Counted from the first letter of the stretch, positions 11,466-23,734 are shown. The stretch is DNA of 64,000 bases from Flaccisagitta enflata (GCA_965153355.1 OZ231127.1:25358001-25422000); one strand, 5' to 3'. Notes: a model not told the origin generated them from the sequence alone. Translations and numbers: made by a program.

Positions 11466-11558
11466 CGGGCGTAGTATCGCTATTACTGATCAAGTAGATC
11501 TTCAAATGGTCCATCACGTCGTTGAAGTATGGAAGCAAGTCCTCCCCGGCTGCATTGG
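11455..11558 (-). CDS. IPO4: importin-4, internal exon (HEAT repeats)
   Basis: This 104-base exon supplies CC for the split Ala codon and then 34 codons: NAAGEDLLPYFNDVMDHLKI followed by YLISNSDTTPDFIK. It continues directly from the upstream exon and matches the LLPYFPAIMEHLREFLL segment of human importin-4 (recalled). The acceptor reads TATGTACAG. The donor after the final AAG is GTTTGA, a weak match to GTRAGT, and phase is 0, which fits the next exon exactly. The last bases of the exon and this donor lie inside a perfect 25 bp tandem duplication (11416-11465), so a second copy of the same donor stands 25 bases further into the intron. Using it would add 25 bases and shift the frame. The upstream intron (13941-11559, 2.4 kb) carries type B and CT-repeat sequence. 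Confidence 0.92.
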
Positions 11559-11559
11559 C

Positions 11560-12020
11560 TGTACATATGGATAAGAAGGAAGTAAGCAGTCATTCAGGAA
11601 TTATGTGTTTTTCGGGTTTTTTTTCAAAGGGGGGGGGGCGATTTTTTCCCAACTTTCATTAACGTTCACAAAGGAAATTTAGCCGGCAAAATCCTTGCTG
11701 GCCTTGCACACGATATAAATCTAAGGAAGATAACCCCGAATTTAACCAACAAAACCATAAACCAGTCAAGTGCATGCCGCACGCGATTCAATAATCCGCT
11801 GTCTGTCGATCTGTTAGTCCGTCGGTCACACTGCTTATACAGAGTTTATGGGCGGTTTAATGCATCACCGCTCCTGCCTATCCTTTATGTCCCTATTCAT
11901 TCGGTGGTTCAGGCTGTAGGGGAGTGCTTTACTTTTTTTTGGGGGGGGGGGGTTAAGTTCATTCGTTCTTGTATTTAACTTTTCTCTGTACTTAAGTGGA
12001 AGCTTGCCACCCCCTCACAA
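11560..12020. other. intronic DNA with a degraded type A end
   Basis: Importin-4 intron. A remnant resembling the hairpin end of type A is visible near 11770-11830 (CCGCACGCGATTCAATAATC, then CCGTCGGTCACAC). Poly-G runs stand at 11629 and 11940. No gene is seen. Confidence 0.45.
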
Positions 12021-12022
12021 AA

Positions 12023-12945
12023 CAAGGTCATTAGACCTAAGTCGCGTGCGTCGGCACGTTCAGAAAAGTCAGGCAGACAGACAGATGAACAGACTGAAAC
12101 TTTGAAAAAGCGCTTTGAACTAGCAAAAAAAAAGCCTTAAAACAACTTCGTGACAAACCAACGGACAGACGGATGGACGGAAGAACAGAGGGATGGATGT
12201 ACAGATGAACGGACAAATGGACAGACGGATGGATGGACGGATGGACCAAAAAGTGGCTTATAGAGGCGTATGAATGGCATAAAAACATCCAAAAAAATTT
12301 AAAATGTCTTTAAAATTGAGTGAAACACCCTTTAAACAACTATGTGACTGACGGACGGACCAACAGACCAATCAAAAAGTGGCTTATAGAGGTTTATATA
12401 TGCCTTAGAAACATTCAAAAACATTTATAATGTCTTTATCATGTGTAAAACGCCTTTCAAACAGATTACAGAACCAATGACATTACAGTGAGAGGGGCAG
12501 TCAAAATCGCTAGCAACCCTACCTGCAGCTCAAATGGTTACTACCACACGGACAATAAAGGTGGCGCCCAACAACTTGTCTCAATTCAATTCCCGCCATC
12601 GAGGCGATTTCTTAATTTCAACCTAGTTTTCAAGATACAGCCCTTTTTAGGTTGAAAATCAGCCATTTTCTGAGGTGTTGATTTAGCTAATTTATGACCA
12701 ATATCTTCGGAACATGAGGAAATTCAGCTGCCTCAATGGCGGGAAGTGACAGGATAAACTGTCAGCCATTACCTCAGTTTTTCCTGTAATATTGTCCATC
12801 CAAGCTGTGGGTAGGGGTGCTAGCGATTTTGCTGCCCCTCTCATTATATTATCATTGAGACTGTAGAGACAGACCGACGGACCGACAGACCGAAGGACCA
12901 ACCGACCGAAAAGTGGCTTTACAGTCGTGTAGCACGCGATTAAAA
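12023..12945 (+). mobile_element. type B hairpin element, long form
   Basis: It begins AACAAGGTCATTAGACCTAA then GTCGCGTGCGTCGGCA, and ends GAAAAGTGGCTT, ACAGTCGTGTAGCACGCGAT, TAAAAA. Three GTGGCTTATAGAGG segments and GACGGACG arrays lie inside. An internal foldback (12488-12523 against 12809-12843, GAGAGGGGCAG...CGCTAGC...CCCTACC) may be a nested insertion. Mutations have weakened the terminal hairpin. Confidence 0.65.
12488..12843. repeat. imperfect inverted repeat inside type B element
   Basis: The left arm GTGAGAGGGGCAGTCAAAAT continuing CGCTAGCAACCCTACC pairs with GGGTAGGGGTGCTAGCGATT continuing TTGCTGCCCCTCTCA. An inner pair CCCGCCATCGAGGC (12593) and GCCTCAATGGCGGG (12730) extends it. 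Confidence 0.7.
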
Positions 12946-13549
12946 AGCAAAAGAAGTGCAACAGAGGAGAGGAGGGGCAAGTGAATTTATCCTGCAGGCC
13001 TGCGCTAGGGGCGGCGAGGGAAGCGTGGGGCAGCAGCCGAAGCCAGAGCGACGTAGGCCTAAGTCAGTTCCGCCATTTAATGAAATTGAATTCGATTCTT
13101 TCCCTTAAATGGATTTCTCTGATTGAATCACCAAGTAGTGGACCACCCAAGATCACTCAGATAAGATCTTCGCGTCGGAGTGGAAACTTCAGTTTAAGAC
13201 CTGATGGACTATAATTTACTTATTTCTTCATTTCAATACCTAATCAGTAACTCAAATACCTACTCAGTAACTACAGATACAAACATTTTTATACAACTTA
13301 ACGGTAGTTCTTCCGTAAATTGCCTATAGCCCCTTTCAAACGTCCATTTTCCATGGAATTGCACACTTAAAGGTTTCACTCGAAATGAATAAATTTCCTC
13401 ATCAAACAAAAAATGCACAAAGATGGTACGGCCACGACTTCTATGATCTGGATCGTTGCCCTCAAGTCATTACACTTGTTTAAAACACCTTAGCCACCTT
13501 AGTTTATTTATTCAAGAAATTCTGAAGTCTAATCTGTTATCGAAAAATC

Positions 13550-13745
<196 letters not shown>

Positions 13746-13941
13746 ATTCTTAAAAGATGAAAACGGAGGTAAAGAGTTAAGGTACGGCAATTTGCCCCAA
13801 GATAGGTTGTCTCACATGTATGCAACTACATGAAGGCACGGTGCAAGCGGTCCCACCATTCGAGCATCCCCGGTGTATAATCACACAGTAGTAAAAGACC
13901 CTTACAATACCATACAATCGATCAATCACGAACCGACATAC

Positions 13942-14200
13942 CCGTGGCCGCAACGGCACTGAGTCCGAGTTCTCTTAATTTGACAGAGTTTTGTGGGTTG
14001 AGTGCGGCGAAGAGCCGGTTCATGAGTTCGGGTAAATATGGGTTGATGTCGCGAGCCAACGACTCGCAGAACATCTCCAACGCGTAAAAAGTCTTGTTGA
14101 TGCCTTTCAAGTCTTGATTCTCGGGTGCCTCAGACGTCAAAGCCGCCAAATAATTAAACAACAGAGGAAGAATTTGCTCCGAGTATTTGCTGATGTCGGG
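13942..14200 (-). CDS. IPO4: importin-4, internal exon (HEAT repeats)
   Basis: This exon encodes 86 residues starting PDISKYSEQILPLL and including NPYLPELMNRLFAALN and LRELGLSAVAAT. That register matches the middle of animal importin-4, where human has PHISSYSREVMPLLL and VQPYLPELM (recalled, not searched). Importin-4 is a karyopherin-beta receptor related to yeast Kap123; it carries histones H3/H4 and ribosomal proteins through nuclear pores in a RanGTP-controlled cycle, and it is built of paired-helix HEAT repeats. The acceptor is AG at 14202-14201 after a C-rich tract, and the codon frame starts at base 14200 (phase 0). The donor is GTATGT from 13941, leaving one base (G) of a split codon. 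The next exon begins CC, which restores Ala. The exon before this one was not found up to 64000, so either the preceding intron is very long or I missed a short exon. Near-certain as importin-4 family; which beta-importin paralogue is slightly less sure. Confidence 0.93.
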
Positions 14201-14460
14201 CTGGAAGGGGGGGGGGGAGAAAAGGCGGAAAATGAGTGGTTGGAAAAAATGTCATGCAATTGGCGTTATTGTTTTTCTTGGTTATTTCTATTATATTGTG
14301 ATTTTCTGTATGACAACATTTTGGGCCTTTATCTTACATGTCCCGACAAAAACCGAAGTCCAGCACCAGTTATAAAACTACATAGCTTAACAGCTGTCAT
14401 CCTTGTATGAAAGATCCACCGTCTCAAAGCGTTTTGGCTCGTTCACGCCAATACGGAAAG

Positions 14461-14572
14461 ATTTACAAGGGACAGATCGACGGACCGACTGACCGACGGA
14501 CCGACTGACCGACGGACCGACTGACCGACGGACCGAATAGTTTTATGATAGAGTCGCCTGTGCATGGCCAAA
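14461..14572. repeat. 16 bp CTGACCGACGGACCGA tandem with hairpin-end remnant
   Basis: Four copies of a 16 bp unit precede GAGTCGCCTGTGCATGGCC, which looks like a decayed terminal hairpin of the A/B superfamily. A complete type B element starts directly after it, giving a head-to-tail pair. Confidence 0.6.
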
Positions 14573-14825
14573 AAAACAAGGTCATTAGACCTAAGTCGCG
14601 TGCGTCGGCACTCTCAAAAAAAGGCAGGCAGACAGACAGACAAACAATTTTTATTTTCAAAAAGATATTTGGAATGGCTGCCTACTCCTCAAAATTCCTT
14701 CTCTACCATTTAGAAACATTAAAAACACTTTAAAAAGCCTTTAAAACAGTTTTGTGACAGACCGACAGACCGAATGACCGACCGAAAAGTGGCTTACAGA
14801 GTCGCGTAGCACTCGACTAAAAACA
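14573..14825 (+). mobile_element. type B hairpin element, short form
   Basis: The start AACAAGGTCATTAGACCTAA and GTCGCGTGCGTCGGCA are nearly the same as in the copy at 12023. The end is GAAAAGTGGCTTACAGAGTC then GCGTAGCACTCGACTAAAAA, with the hairpin arms mismatched at one position. A GACAGACC array lies just before the end. Confidence 0.8.
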
Positions 14826-14989
14826 ACACATAACGATACGACGAGGCAAATGTCGAATCGCTCGGAAGTGGGTCATAAAATTGGGGATAATCTTACAGGT
14901 AAATATCGAGCTCTTTGGGAATTCTATCTTGACACAAGAAATACTGAAAATGTGAAAGAGTCAAATTGCTCTTTAAAATTGACACTGCA

Positions 14990-15338
14990 AATGACCATAC
15001 CCTTTCATTCTTGAAATGCTCAAATCTAAACGAATAAAGATAAAAACATGTGGATTGCGCCACTAGTTAGCTCTTGAGCTCGTGTTTATAACTGGGCACT
15101 GAACTGATTTCTGCTGGCAAGTGGTCTAATTTTGCGGCCAAATGACCTAAAAGTTGACATTTCTACCATTAATCCACCATCCAGTTCTGATCAAAATATC
15201 AAAACTGGAACCTCAAATCACGGAGAAAAGTCATCATAGTTGAGTAGTTTTTAATAGTATAGACATAGTCTGTTTAAAAAAGCTGCGGGCTGGGGTGTTC
15301 AATTGATTTGATGCAAAAACCATTGGCCCTAATTCTAA
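14990..15338 (-). mobile_element. single-arm truncated copy of the 49105-50556 palindrome
   Basis: The segment matches bases about 50230-50556 in the same orientation (CTCAAATCTAAACGAA, AATCACGGAGAAAAGTCAT, AGTATAGACATAGTCTGTTT, GGCTGGGGTGTTCAATTGAT). It stops at the outer end of the arm (CCATTGGCCCTA). The other arm is absent. A type A fragment abuts it directly. Confidence 0.85.
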
Positions 15339-15421
15339 GTCATTTTAAGTCATCCTAAGTCATCCTAAGTCATTCTTACCCTGCAAATCTCGCACGCGAC
15401 TTATAGGTGTTGGCCTTGTTC
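15338..15421 (-). mobile_element. type A fragment (AACAAGG end only)
   Basis: On the minus strand it starts AACAAGGCCAACACCTATAA and GTCGCGTGCGAGATTTGC, followed by AATGACTTAGGATGACTTAG units, and is cut off by the neighbouring foldback arm. The hairpin end is missing. Confidence 0.75.
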
Positions 15422-15481
15422 TTCTACAAATTCTTCTTCTTCTTCTCTTTTATCTCCTTTATGTCCTCCATCTTCTTCCCT

Positions 15482-15570
15482 TTTTTCCTTCCTCTTCTTC
15501 TTCTTCTTCTTCTTCTTCTTCTTCTTCTTCTTCTTCTTCTTCTTCTTTTTCTTCTTTTTTTTCTTTTTCT
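15482..15570. repeat. (CTT)n microsatellite
   Basis: About 18 pure CTT units with degenerate T/C-rich flanks. Confidence 0.95.
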
Positions 15571-15645
15571 TTTTCCAGATACACGGCTACCGGATTTTAG
15601 GTGACCATGTCGTAGTTTGAACAATTCAGTTTCACAAAACTTGAT

Positions 15646-18600
15646 ATATTAATAGGGCATCCCAGAAAGGCTGGTTTTGAAGGCTACTTCAAAAAATTAC
15701 CAAAACCTCTCTTTCATTGGGACCATCGACATCCTCTAGGACCAAAACAATTGTTGTTCTATGATTTTTTAAAGTAAAATGCAGCAGCTCTTTTAGTAGA
15801 TTGCGTTACAGAGCTGAAAACGCGAAAAATCACAAAAACACCAAAAATGTTTTTTTCATCTTATTCTCTTGATACTATTTACCCAAGTCCTACAGTAGTA
15901 AAACTATCAATTTCAGCTTCTACAATATATAAACTTGTAAGAACAAAAAGAAATCTAGTTCAAAGTGTCAGAAACCCTTGATTACATCATTATTGGCGCA
16001 GCTAAAATACGAAAAAATGCAAAAAAAAAAAAAAAAAAAAAATTTGAGATTGTTCATCTTGTTTTCTTTGCTATTCCTTGACAAATTGGTAAAACTTAGC
16101 TGGTCTTGTTTGAAAAGATATTAGGTAGTAGAACATATAAGATAAGGAGAAGTGGCTGAAAGGGGTCCCAGTGGGGCCCTCTGGGGTCCCCAAAGGACCC
16201 CAAATGACCAAAATAGCTGAAAATGGCAAAAAAATGAGGGGTTTTAGAGTTGTTTCTTCTCAAATGTTAATGGAGTGGACAATTTATGTTAAGATACTGT
16301 CACCTGGTTTGGAGCAACAAAAAAAAAAGGTCAGGGGCCCTCAAGGACCTATTCAAGGGGCCCTAGATGCTCCAAAGGTTTAGAATGGGCAAAAACACCA
16401 AAATTTAAGCATTTTTATCAATTTTTTGCCATTCTTAATAATGAATGGCCTAGTTATCTGTTTAGCTCTCCCATCGGTGCAGCAGAACACCTAGATAAGA
16501 AGGCTGAAGACCCCTGATGGGCCCATCCAGAGGATCTAAAGGACTCATAATAGCCAAAAATGACCAAATCTTGACATTTTTATACTATTCTTCTTTGATA
16601 CATTGTTGGACTGCACCTGTTTACTGTTTATTGGAAGGATGATTGATTGATTGACTGAATGATTGATTGTTAGATTGATTCATATGTCATATATCATACC
16701 TCAATTATCATACATCATATATAATAATATACCTAATAAAATGATAGATTTTTAAGCTGCTGCTCATGCTTTTATGATCATTGTTTAATCATCATTGTTT
16801 TAGGCTTTGTTTCTTGTTTTTGTTTATATTTTTGTTTTTTTCTTTTTCTTTTCTTTTTCTCTAATGAATCAAGGGGGAGAATAACATTAAAGGTTTTGGA
16901 GCAATTTCAATACTCTCAAACTGACTAAATGGGGTGTCTAGTCCTCAGGGATTTTTCCATCCCAGCCATCATTGCTCCATATTCCAGCGCCTAAAACAAG
17001 GCCCATGAACTTTTTTTAGAGATAAAGCCTGACTCTTGATCTCTTTCCCAGGATGCAGTCTCATGAACAACATCAGTGTATGATGAGACTTAATTTTTTC
17101 AAGATCTACCAGTTCCCAATGGTAGAAAAGAGAGGGTAGCCATGTCCCTAAGAGCAAAGATCTTCTTCATTACTTGCCAAGCTGGAAGAGAAATAACTTT
17201 GGATTGTCATTTCCATTTGAACTGGTGATCTCAATGTAAGACTCTTTCTGTCAAAGATATGTTGCCAGATCAGATACTGAGGCAATGCCATCATATGTGG
17301 CGTATGGGATGCCTGAAGTGGTAAAGCTACTGCTCTGACTCAAAGGATCAGACTACTATCGCTCTGGCCAGGTACTTATGCAGCCGCAACACTACTTTGC
17401 AACAAAAGTGATGCCATGGGGTTAGCCATGCCATTGCCATTGATTGATATCTTAACCAGCCTGCTACACAAACAAAATACTAATACTAAAACAAAGCAGT
17501 AGTGATATGTGTTCAGCAATACCCACTGCCCTTTTTTGTATGATTGTATTTGGGGAATGAGGGGAGCAGGGCACAGCTCCCATGTGGGTTAGTGCAACAG
17601 GGGGTGATTAAAGGCTTCAAAAAGCTTGGGAGGGCTGATTGGGGCTAAAAAGACAAAATTTGAGGTCCAAGACAGTTGATTTCATCAAAAGGATGGCTGA
17701 TTTGAGGCCTGAAAGAGCCCTGGTAAACCTGATTTAAGGCCTGAGAGAGGATTTAATTAATGACGAGGCTAATTTGACGCCCAAAACAGTTGATTTCATG
17801 GCTCAAAACACTAATTTGGTGCCTGAAAGAGTTGATCAGCAGAGGCTGAAGGCTGAAGGCTGAAAAGAGGGAGGGATGAGCAAAGCCAAAGGGATAGACA
17901 GACAGACAGATGAATGAACATAAGTCTTTCTGTGTTCCTCTATTGTACATCAAATTGTACAATGTCAAGTAGCAAGTCTTTATCTTTACAGCAAGAGCTG
18001 CAGCAGCTTATAAATCAATTAATTTTCATATCAATCATATCGTGTATGACAAGTGGGAAAGTATTCCTTTATACCCAAACGGAGAAAAATTTAGATACAG
18101 TTTGTTATAAGATATAGGAGATAATCAATCAATTATCCAACAAACAGTAAGCAAACAATCTATGAAAGATGAATAACATTAAAAATGTCAAGATTTGGTC
18201 ACTTTTGGCTATCACGGGTCCCACAAGGCGTTTGTATGGGTTCAACAGGGGTCTTCATCTTTCACTTTTATTCTTATCTAGTTCTGCTGTACTGATGAGG
18301 GAAGCTAAACAGATTACTAGGTCCTTCATTGTCAAAACTGCTTAAATTTTGGCCATTTTTCCCCGTTTAAGCCTTTTGGAGCATCTAGGGGCCTCTTGAA
18401 TGGGTCCTTGAGGGGCCCCTGACCTTTCTTTTGATGTTCCACACCAGATGACAGTATCTTTACATGGAATTTCCCTCCCCAACAACGTTTGAGAAGAAAC
18501 AACTCCAAAACCCCCGTTTTTCAGCTGTTTAGGTTATTTGGGGGCCCTTTGAGCAACCCAGGAGGGCCCCACAGACATATGAATCAATCTAACAATCAAT

Positions 18601-19570
18601 CATTCAATAAATCAATCAATCATCCATCCAATAAGCAGTAAATAGGTGCAGTCCAACAATGTATCAAAGAAAAATAGTGAAAAAATGTCAAGATTTGGTT
18701 ATTTTTGGATTTTATGAGTCCTTTGGGCCCTTCTGGATGGGCCTATCAGTTCAGCTCTTCTTATCTAGTTCTGCTGCACTGATGAGGGAAGCTAAACAGA
18801 TAACTAGGCCCTTTGTTGTCAAAGATGGCAAAAAATTGATAAAAATGCTTAAATTTTGGTCATTTTTGCCCGTTTTAAGCCTTTGGGAGCATCTAGGAGC
18901 CCCTTGAATGGGCCCTTGAGGGCCCCTGACCTTTTTTTTTTTGTTGCTCCAAACCAGGTGACAGTATCTTTACATAAAATTGTACTCCCCAATAACATTT
19001 GAGAAGAAACAACTCCAAAACCCCTCATTTTCAGCTATTTTGGTCATTTGGAGGCCCTTTGAGGACCCCCGGAGGGCCCCACAGGGACCCCTATCAGCTA
19101 CTTCTCCTTATTTTATGTTCTACTACCTAATATCTTTCAAACAAGACCAGCTCCAAGGATTTTTAACGATTTGTCAAGGAATAGCAAAGAAAACAAGATG
19201 AACAATCTCAAATTTTGCATTGTTTTTGGTAGTTTTCACCCCAAAAGGGGAGGGAACTAAAGAAGTTCTCGGTAGAGGAATGGGAAATATGGCCCAAACT
19301 TTTTTTTTTCTAAAGTAGACATAAAAGTAAACTTTTCAAATGCAAATCCTTCTATGACCAAAAATTTTTTCACTCCCATCTATTTCATGACATTTCTTCA
19401 CATTTTTCTTGGCTCCTTAGCCAGCAATCTATATGAGGGCTCCCGTTGCACATTTTTCGAAAAAATCATAAAACAACAGTCATTTTGGTCAAAGAGGATG
19501 TCGATGGTAAGTTTTAGAAAGAGATTTTAGACTTTTATGATACTGCATCCTATCTGGGATGTCCTAATAT
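15646..19570. mobile_element. large foldback element, 3.9 kb
   Basis: The left arm (15646-16690) and the right arm (about 18575-19570) are inverted copies. Shared blocks are GGGCATCCCAGA / TCTGGGATGTCC at the outer ends, CATCGACATCCTCT, a poly-A/T stretch, GACCAAAATAGCTGAAAATG, TGTCACCTGGTTTGGAGCAA, and GATTGATTGATTGACT near the inner end. The right arm also carries a tandem duplicate of its inner half (18120-18574 against about 18590-19085). The 1.4 kb middle (16700-18110) has no recognisable transposase, though a D-type remnant lies at 17560-17890. The arms have diverged, so the element is old. Confidence 0.75.
17560..17890. repeat. decayed type D segment inside the foldback
   Basis: GGAGCAGGGCACAGCTCCCA resembles the D body, followed by GGCTGATTTGAGGCCTGAAAG-like units and a GACAGACAGACAGA tail. 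Degenerate. Confidence 0.55.
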
Positions 19571-19710
19571 TAAAGGAAATCTCAGCGTTATGCATGCGTT
19601 ATGGGGTGTGAACAAAATTTGTATCGCATCTTTGTAGATGCATATCACTGAACTGAGTCATCGTTAATTTGGCATGTAAACTGCCATATGTTTTCTTCAA
19701 ACAGACTAAA

Positions 19711-19866
19711 GAGGAACAAGACCGGATACACGGCCAACACCAGTTGCGGACGGGTAGGCAGGGGCGAAAATGCGAGTTTTCATGCTTCTCGACTTGTGTT
19801 CAGTGACAGACGGACGAACGGACCGATGGACAAAGGCTTTTATAGAGTTGTGTGCCCGCAACTAGA
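19711..19866 (+). mobile_element. compact type A variant with GTTGCGG hairpin
   Basis: It begins AACAAGACCGGATACACGGC, then GTTGCGGACGGGTAGGCAG, and ends GACGAACGGACCGATGGACA, AAGGCTTTTATAGA, GTTGTGTGCCCGCAAC, TAG. In this copy the hairpin arm CCGCAAC is complementary to its own 5' motif GTTGCGG rather than to the usual GTCGCGTGC. Length is 156 bp. Confidence 0.7.
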
Positions 19867-19869
19867 AAG

Positions 19870-22080
19870 TTGTGAAAACAGAGAAAAGTGCTATTTTCAT
19901 GACTCCATAAAAAAAAAATTTAAAAACCTCAAAAATCTTCTGATACTTCAACATGATTTTTTTTCTTGTGTCAACCAGAATCTAGACAAATAAAAATATC
20001 CATTTTTTCCAAAATGTTCCTTCATTCTTGTTACGCTTTACTTTCATCAAAAGTAGAGCGACTTTAAGCGACAGACCAAAATGAGCTAATTGAGGCCTTT
20101 TTTTGGCCACATTGACCTAAGATATGTCGTCCTAGAGATTGAAAAGTCTGTCCAGAGTCGTTTGTCATGTCCGGTGCGCCATATTATGAATGAGGCTATC
20201 AAATATATTGTCATATCATAGGATTTAGGGCGTCTTTCTAGTCACAGACAATCGCGTTTTGAACAGGCCACTTGGTTGCTTGATATGTTCATTTGCTTGC
20301 ACCAATCATTCCGCTACACTTGCTGCGCTTGCTCGCTCCATTCACAGCTCGCTCACTTCATTCAAGAGCTCGCTCACTCCGCTCACTTCCTTGTGGGACA
20401 CTGAAATCAATAGATATGTGTTCACGCTGAAAACGCATTCAACGCGTGTTTCTAGAACAAGGAAACATGCCCTTACACGGCCTGCTGGATTCCAAATTGT
20501 ACCTGTAATTGTAACGTGAAATATTTGGTGACGCAAGATTGGCTAATATATTGATTTCTGAATGATACAGCCCCTGCCAAGCCCCATTACAGCCCCGCTC
20601 ACCCGCTTACTGCCCCTGCTCACCCGCATTGCTACACCTGCCCATACACCAGCGACTACTTATTGGTCGTTTATGCGGCTTTGGTTATTTAAAACCGGAG
20701 TATGCAAGAGAGAAAAAAACTGTCAACTACACCATTTTTACGGCATGTTCAAGGCATGCTCTAACAGCATGTTTTTGGCATCATGTTATACATAATGTTA
20801 ATGCAATAAGATGGAATTGTTACATGAATATGTCTGAGGCCTACCTACTTTGTTTTTCATAATCTTAGAGCAATTTTAGCGGAATCCGAGAAAAAGCAAC
20901 AAAAATACCTGTAATTTTGCTGTTTTTACAGCATTTTACAGCATATACTGATACTAATTTTCAACATCATAAGATCGATTCTTTTCAAAATAGTGTCTCT
21001 AGACCAGTTTTACCAATTTTGAGTACTGATGAATCAATCCTGCAGTTTATCAAAGAGAAATATGTAAAAAACAGCAAAAAATGCTATTTTTAAAGCATTT
21101 TACAGCATTATTTCAAAATTCAATCAGTAATCTTTTGAGAATTTAGTATGTAGTGATAAATTAAGTATTCCTGATGCCCACCCCATTGGTTGTTTTTACC
21201 TCCTGTTCTTTTTTGACCGCCTAAAGCCTCCAACAATGCGTGACTATCAAAAACTTGAGGCAGCTATAAGAAAACTTGAGGCAGCTATAAGAAATGGGTT
21301 CACACCTAAAGACATGGAATCACAAAAATACTCATAAATCGAGAATGCCTAGACTGAGGGACTTGAAATTTTAGGGTTAGATGCAGAATTTGATGCTCTT
21401 TCAGACCATATCCAGTGCAAACTTCCCTAGTTTCTGATGACGGGTCTCGATACTAGGAATCACAGTGTGACATAAGCGTGACTGGGTGTTAACACATTTC
21501 TTATAGCACATTGAAAATTTCATATTTCTACATTGAGACATGGCAAAGTCACGGAATTTGGCATGAACACTCTCATATGTCTTCACTAAACGGGCAAAAA
21601 AGAAAAAGTTGAAAAAATCAAGGAAAGATGAGGGTTTTTTATCAATAATGGGAATTTTTCCCAAAAAGCGTCAAAGATAGTACTTTTAAAGAAATCTTAA
21701 AAAATGTAATTTTTCTATAGTGAACAAGGACTTGTCCACAAAAAATTTTAAGTCCTCAAAACCATAACTAGGACCAATGAAAATGTCCCATTTCTCTATA
21801 TCACATCATGTTTTTTCTCAAATTTTACAGTGATGATAGTCAGCGTGACCTAAATAGGACATATAAGAATTAGCCAAAGCAGCCCTTTTTTGGGTCTTAG
21901 ATCCTAGTGATATGTCGACACTGAAGAAAGTAGGTTGTTACCAGAGTGCTACCTGATGTCCCTGACCACCTCGGGACAGTTTTCTCAAAAAAGAAATTGA
22001 GGAAGGCTACTTTATATGTCATCTTATAAGGGTATTTCCTTGGCCCGGCGAATCTCAAATCTTACCTAGAACACAGGGGG
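19870..22080. other. AT-rich DNA, no gene seen
   Basis: No exon with convincing frame and splice sites was recognised. Local features: GCTCGCTC(A) repeats at 20325-20385 and CCCCTGCTCACCCGC repeats at 20570-20640; a 21 bp duplication AAAACTTGAGGCAGCTATAAG at 21270-21292 within a 33-codon frame starting at 21236 (MRDYQKLEAAIRKLEAAIRN...), which may be a relic of something coding but cannot be named. Confidence 0.45.
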
Positions 22081-22119
22081 ACTTTCGTTCGTTCGTCGGC
22101 TTACTGAAGAACTTCAAGA

Positions 22120-23235
22120 GCCTAAACTGAGGTCTAAGAAGGCTGTTGTAAGGCCTTGGAATGCCAATGGGAAGCTTGAGAGGGCTGACTTGATGCTTGA
22201 GAGAGCTGGATTAAAGCTTGAAAGGTCAGAGGATTGATTTGAAGCCTGAGAGCACCAAATTAAGGCTTAGATAGCTGATTTGAGGCCTGAGAGACTTTAA
22301 GTTGGAGGGCCTGAGGAGGCCTCTTAATTTGAGGCCTGGAGGTTTCCAAGGTGGCCTAAGAGGCCAGATTTTTGGGGCCTGAGAATTTGGATTTGAGGCC
22401 TGAGAAGCCTAATTTAAGGCCTGAGAGGCCAGGTTTAAGGCCTGAGAGGTTGGATTTGAGGCCGGATTTGAGGCCTGAGAGGCTGGATTTGAGGCCTGAG
22501 AGGCTGGATTTAAGGCCTGAGAGGCCAGATTTGAGGTCTCAGAGGCCATATTTGAGGCCTGAAGGGCCTGGTGAGGGGGAACGAACAAACAAACGGATGG
22601 ACGTACAAATGAAAGTGCCCCTGTGTTCCACAGGACTTTGTCCCCTTCCGGGCCCCTGCCCAAAAATCCCAATTCTGGCCTGAGGTCCCTCATTTTAGCC
22701 CCTTAGACCTACTTTGTGGCCTCCGATACCTAGATTCTGACCAGATTTGGGCCTTTATGCTTAGATTTGGGCCTTTATGCTTAGATTTGGGACATTTTGC
22801 TTAGATTTGGGCCCTATTGCTTGGATTTAAGCTATTTGGCAGAATTTGGGTGAGAATAGGACCCAAAGGAGACGAAGCCCTGAGGATGGGGCGGGGGGAT
22901 GAATGGATGGACGGGTGGATGGATGGACAGATTCCCTCTGTGTTCTACAGGACTTTTTGCTGGGATTTGGGCCTTTATGCTTAGATTTGGGACATTTTGC
23001 TTAGATTTTGGCCATATGGCTTGGATTTGGGCCATTTGGCAGAATTTGGGTCAGAATAGGCCCTGAGGATGAGGCAGGGGGATGAACAGACGGACAGGCA
23101 GACGTATGGACAGATTCCCCCTGTGTTCTACAGGACTTCGTCCCCTTCGGGGCCGCTGCCCTGCTTCCCCCTCAACTTCAATCACATACTACTTAAGCAG
23201 GGCAAGGATACCGCTGACCACTTACTGCCTTTGGG
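22120..23235. repeat. type D cluster with 20-21 bp minisatellites
   Basis: Array GGCCTGAGAGGCTGGATTTGA (22250-22570) is followed by a D tail with GTGTTCCACAGGACTTTGTC and CGGGCCCCTGCCC, then a second array of TTTATGCTTAGATTTGGGCC units (22740-23060), then CTGTGTTCTACAGGACTTCG and TTCGGGGCCGCTGCCCTGCT (23118-23165). Heptad-like open frames here come from the 21 bp unit being a multiple of three. Confidence 0.8.
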
Positions 23236-23239
23236 CTGC

Positions 23240-23506
23240 TATTACTTTTTTTGTCCGTTATGTCATTTTTTAAGTCATTGTCGGGTGTGTTAAGTAGTTT
23301 TAAGTCAGTGTAAGTCATCCTAAGTCATTGTAAGTCATTTTAAGTTATATTTTGGTCATTAGGTCAATTAGTCAGTTAAAGTACTTTTTGGTCATTTCAT
23401 GTCATTATAAGCCATACTAAGTCATTCTAAGCCATTCTAAGTCATTCTAAGTCATTTTAAGTCTGTAAGTCTCGCACGCGACTTATAGGTGTTGGCCTTG
23501 TTCTTT
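23240..23506 (-). mobile_element. type A element, hairpin end missing
   Basis: On the minus strand it starts AACAAGGCCAACACCTATAA, GTCGCGTGCGAGACTTACAG and continues with AATGACTTAG-type units to about 23240, where a type D copy adjoins. No terminal hairpin is present. Confidence 0.7.
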
Positions 23507-23734
23507 CCAATGGGACCAACCAGAGGTCTCTAGGATCGATGTTTTTTGCATTATGATCTTTTGAATCTTTATTTCGCATTCTTGCAAAGAATGATAATTT
23601 TTATAATCCTTATTTTTGACAAGTATTCGAACTAGCAGTGGATTTTTTCTACTGCTAGCAGATAGCATTTTTGAAATTTTCTGCTTGCACTGCTAGCAGA
23701 AAGTAGCAGTTATAGATGCTACTCAACTGAAAAA

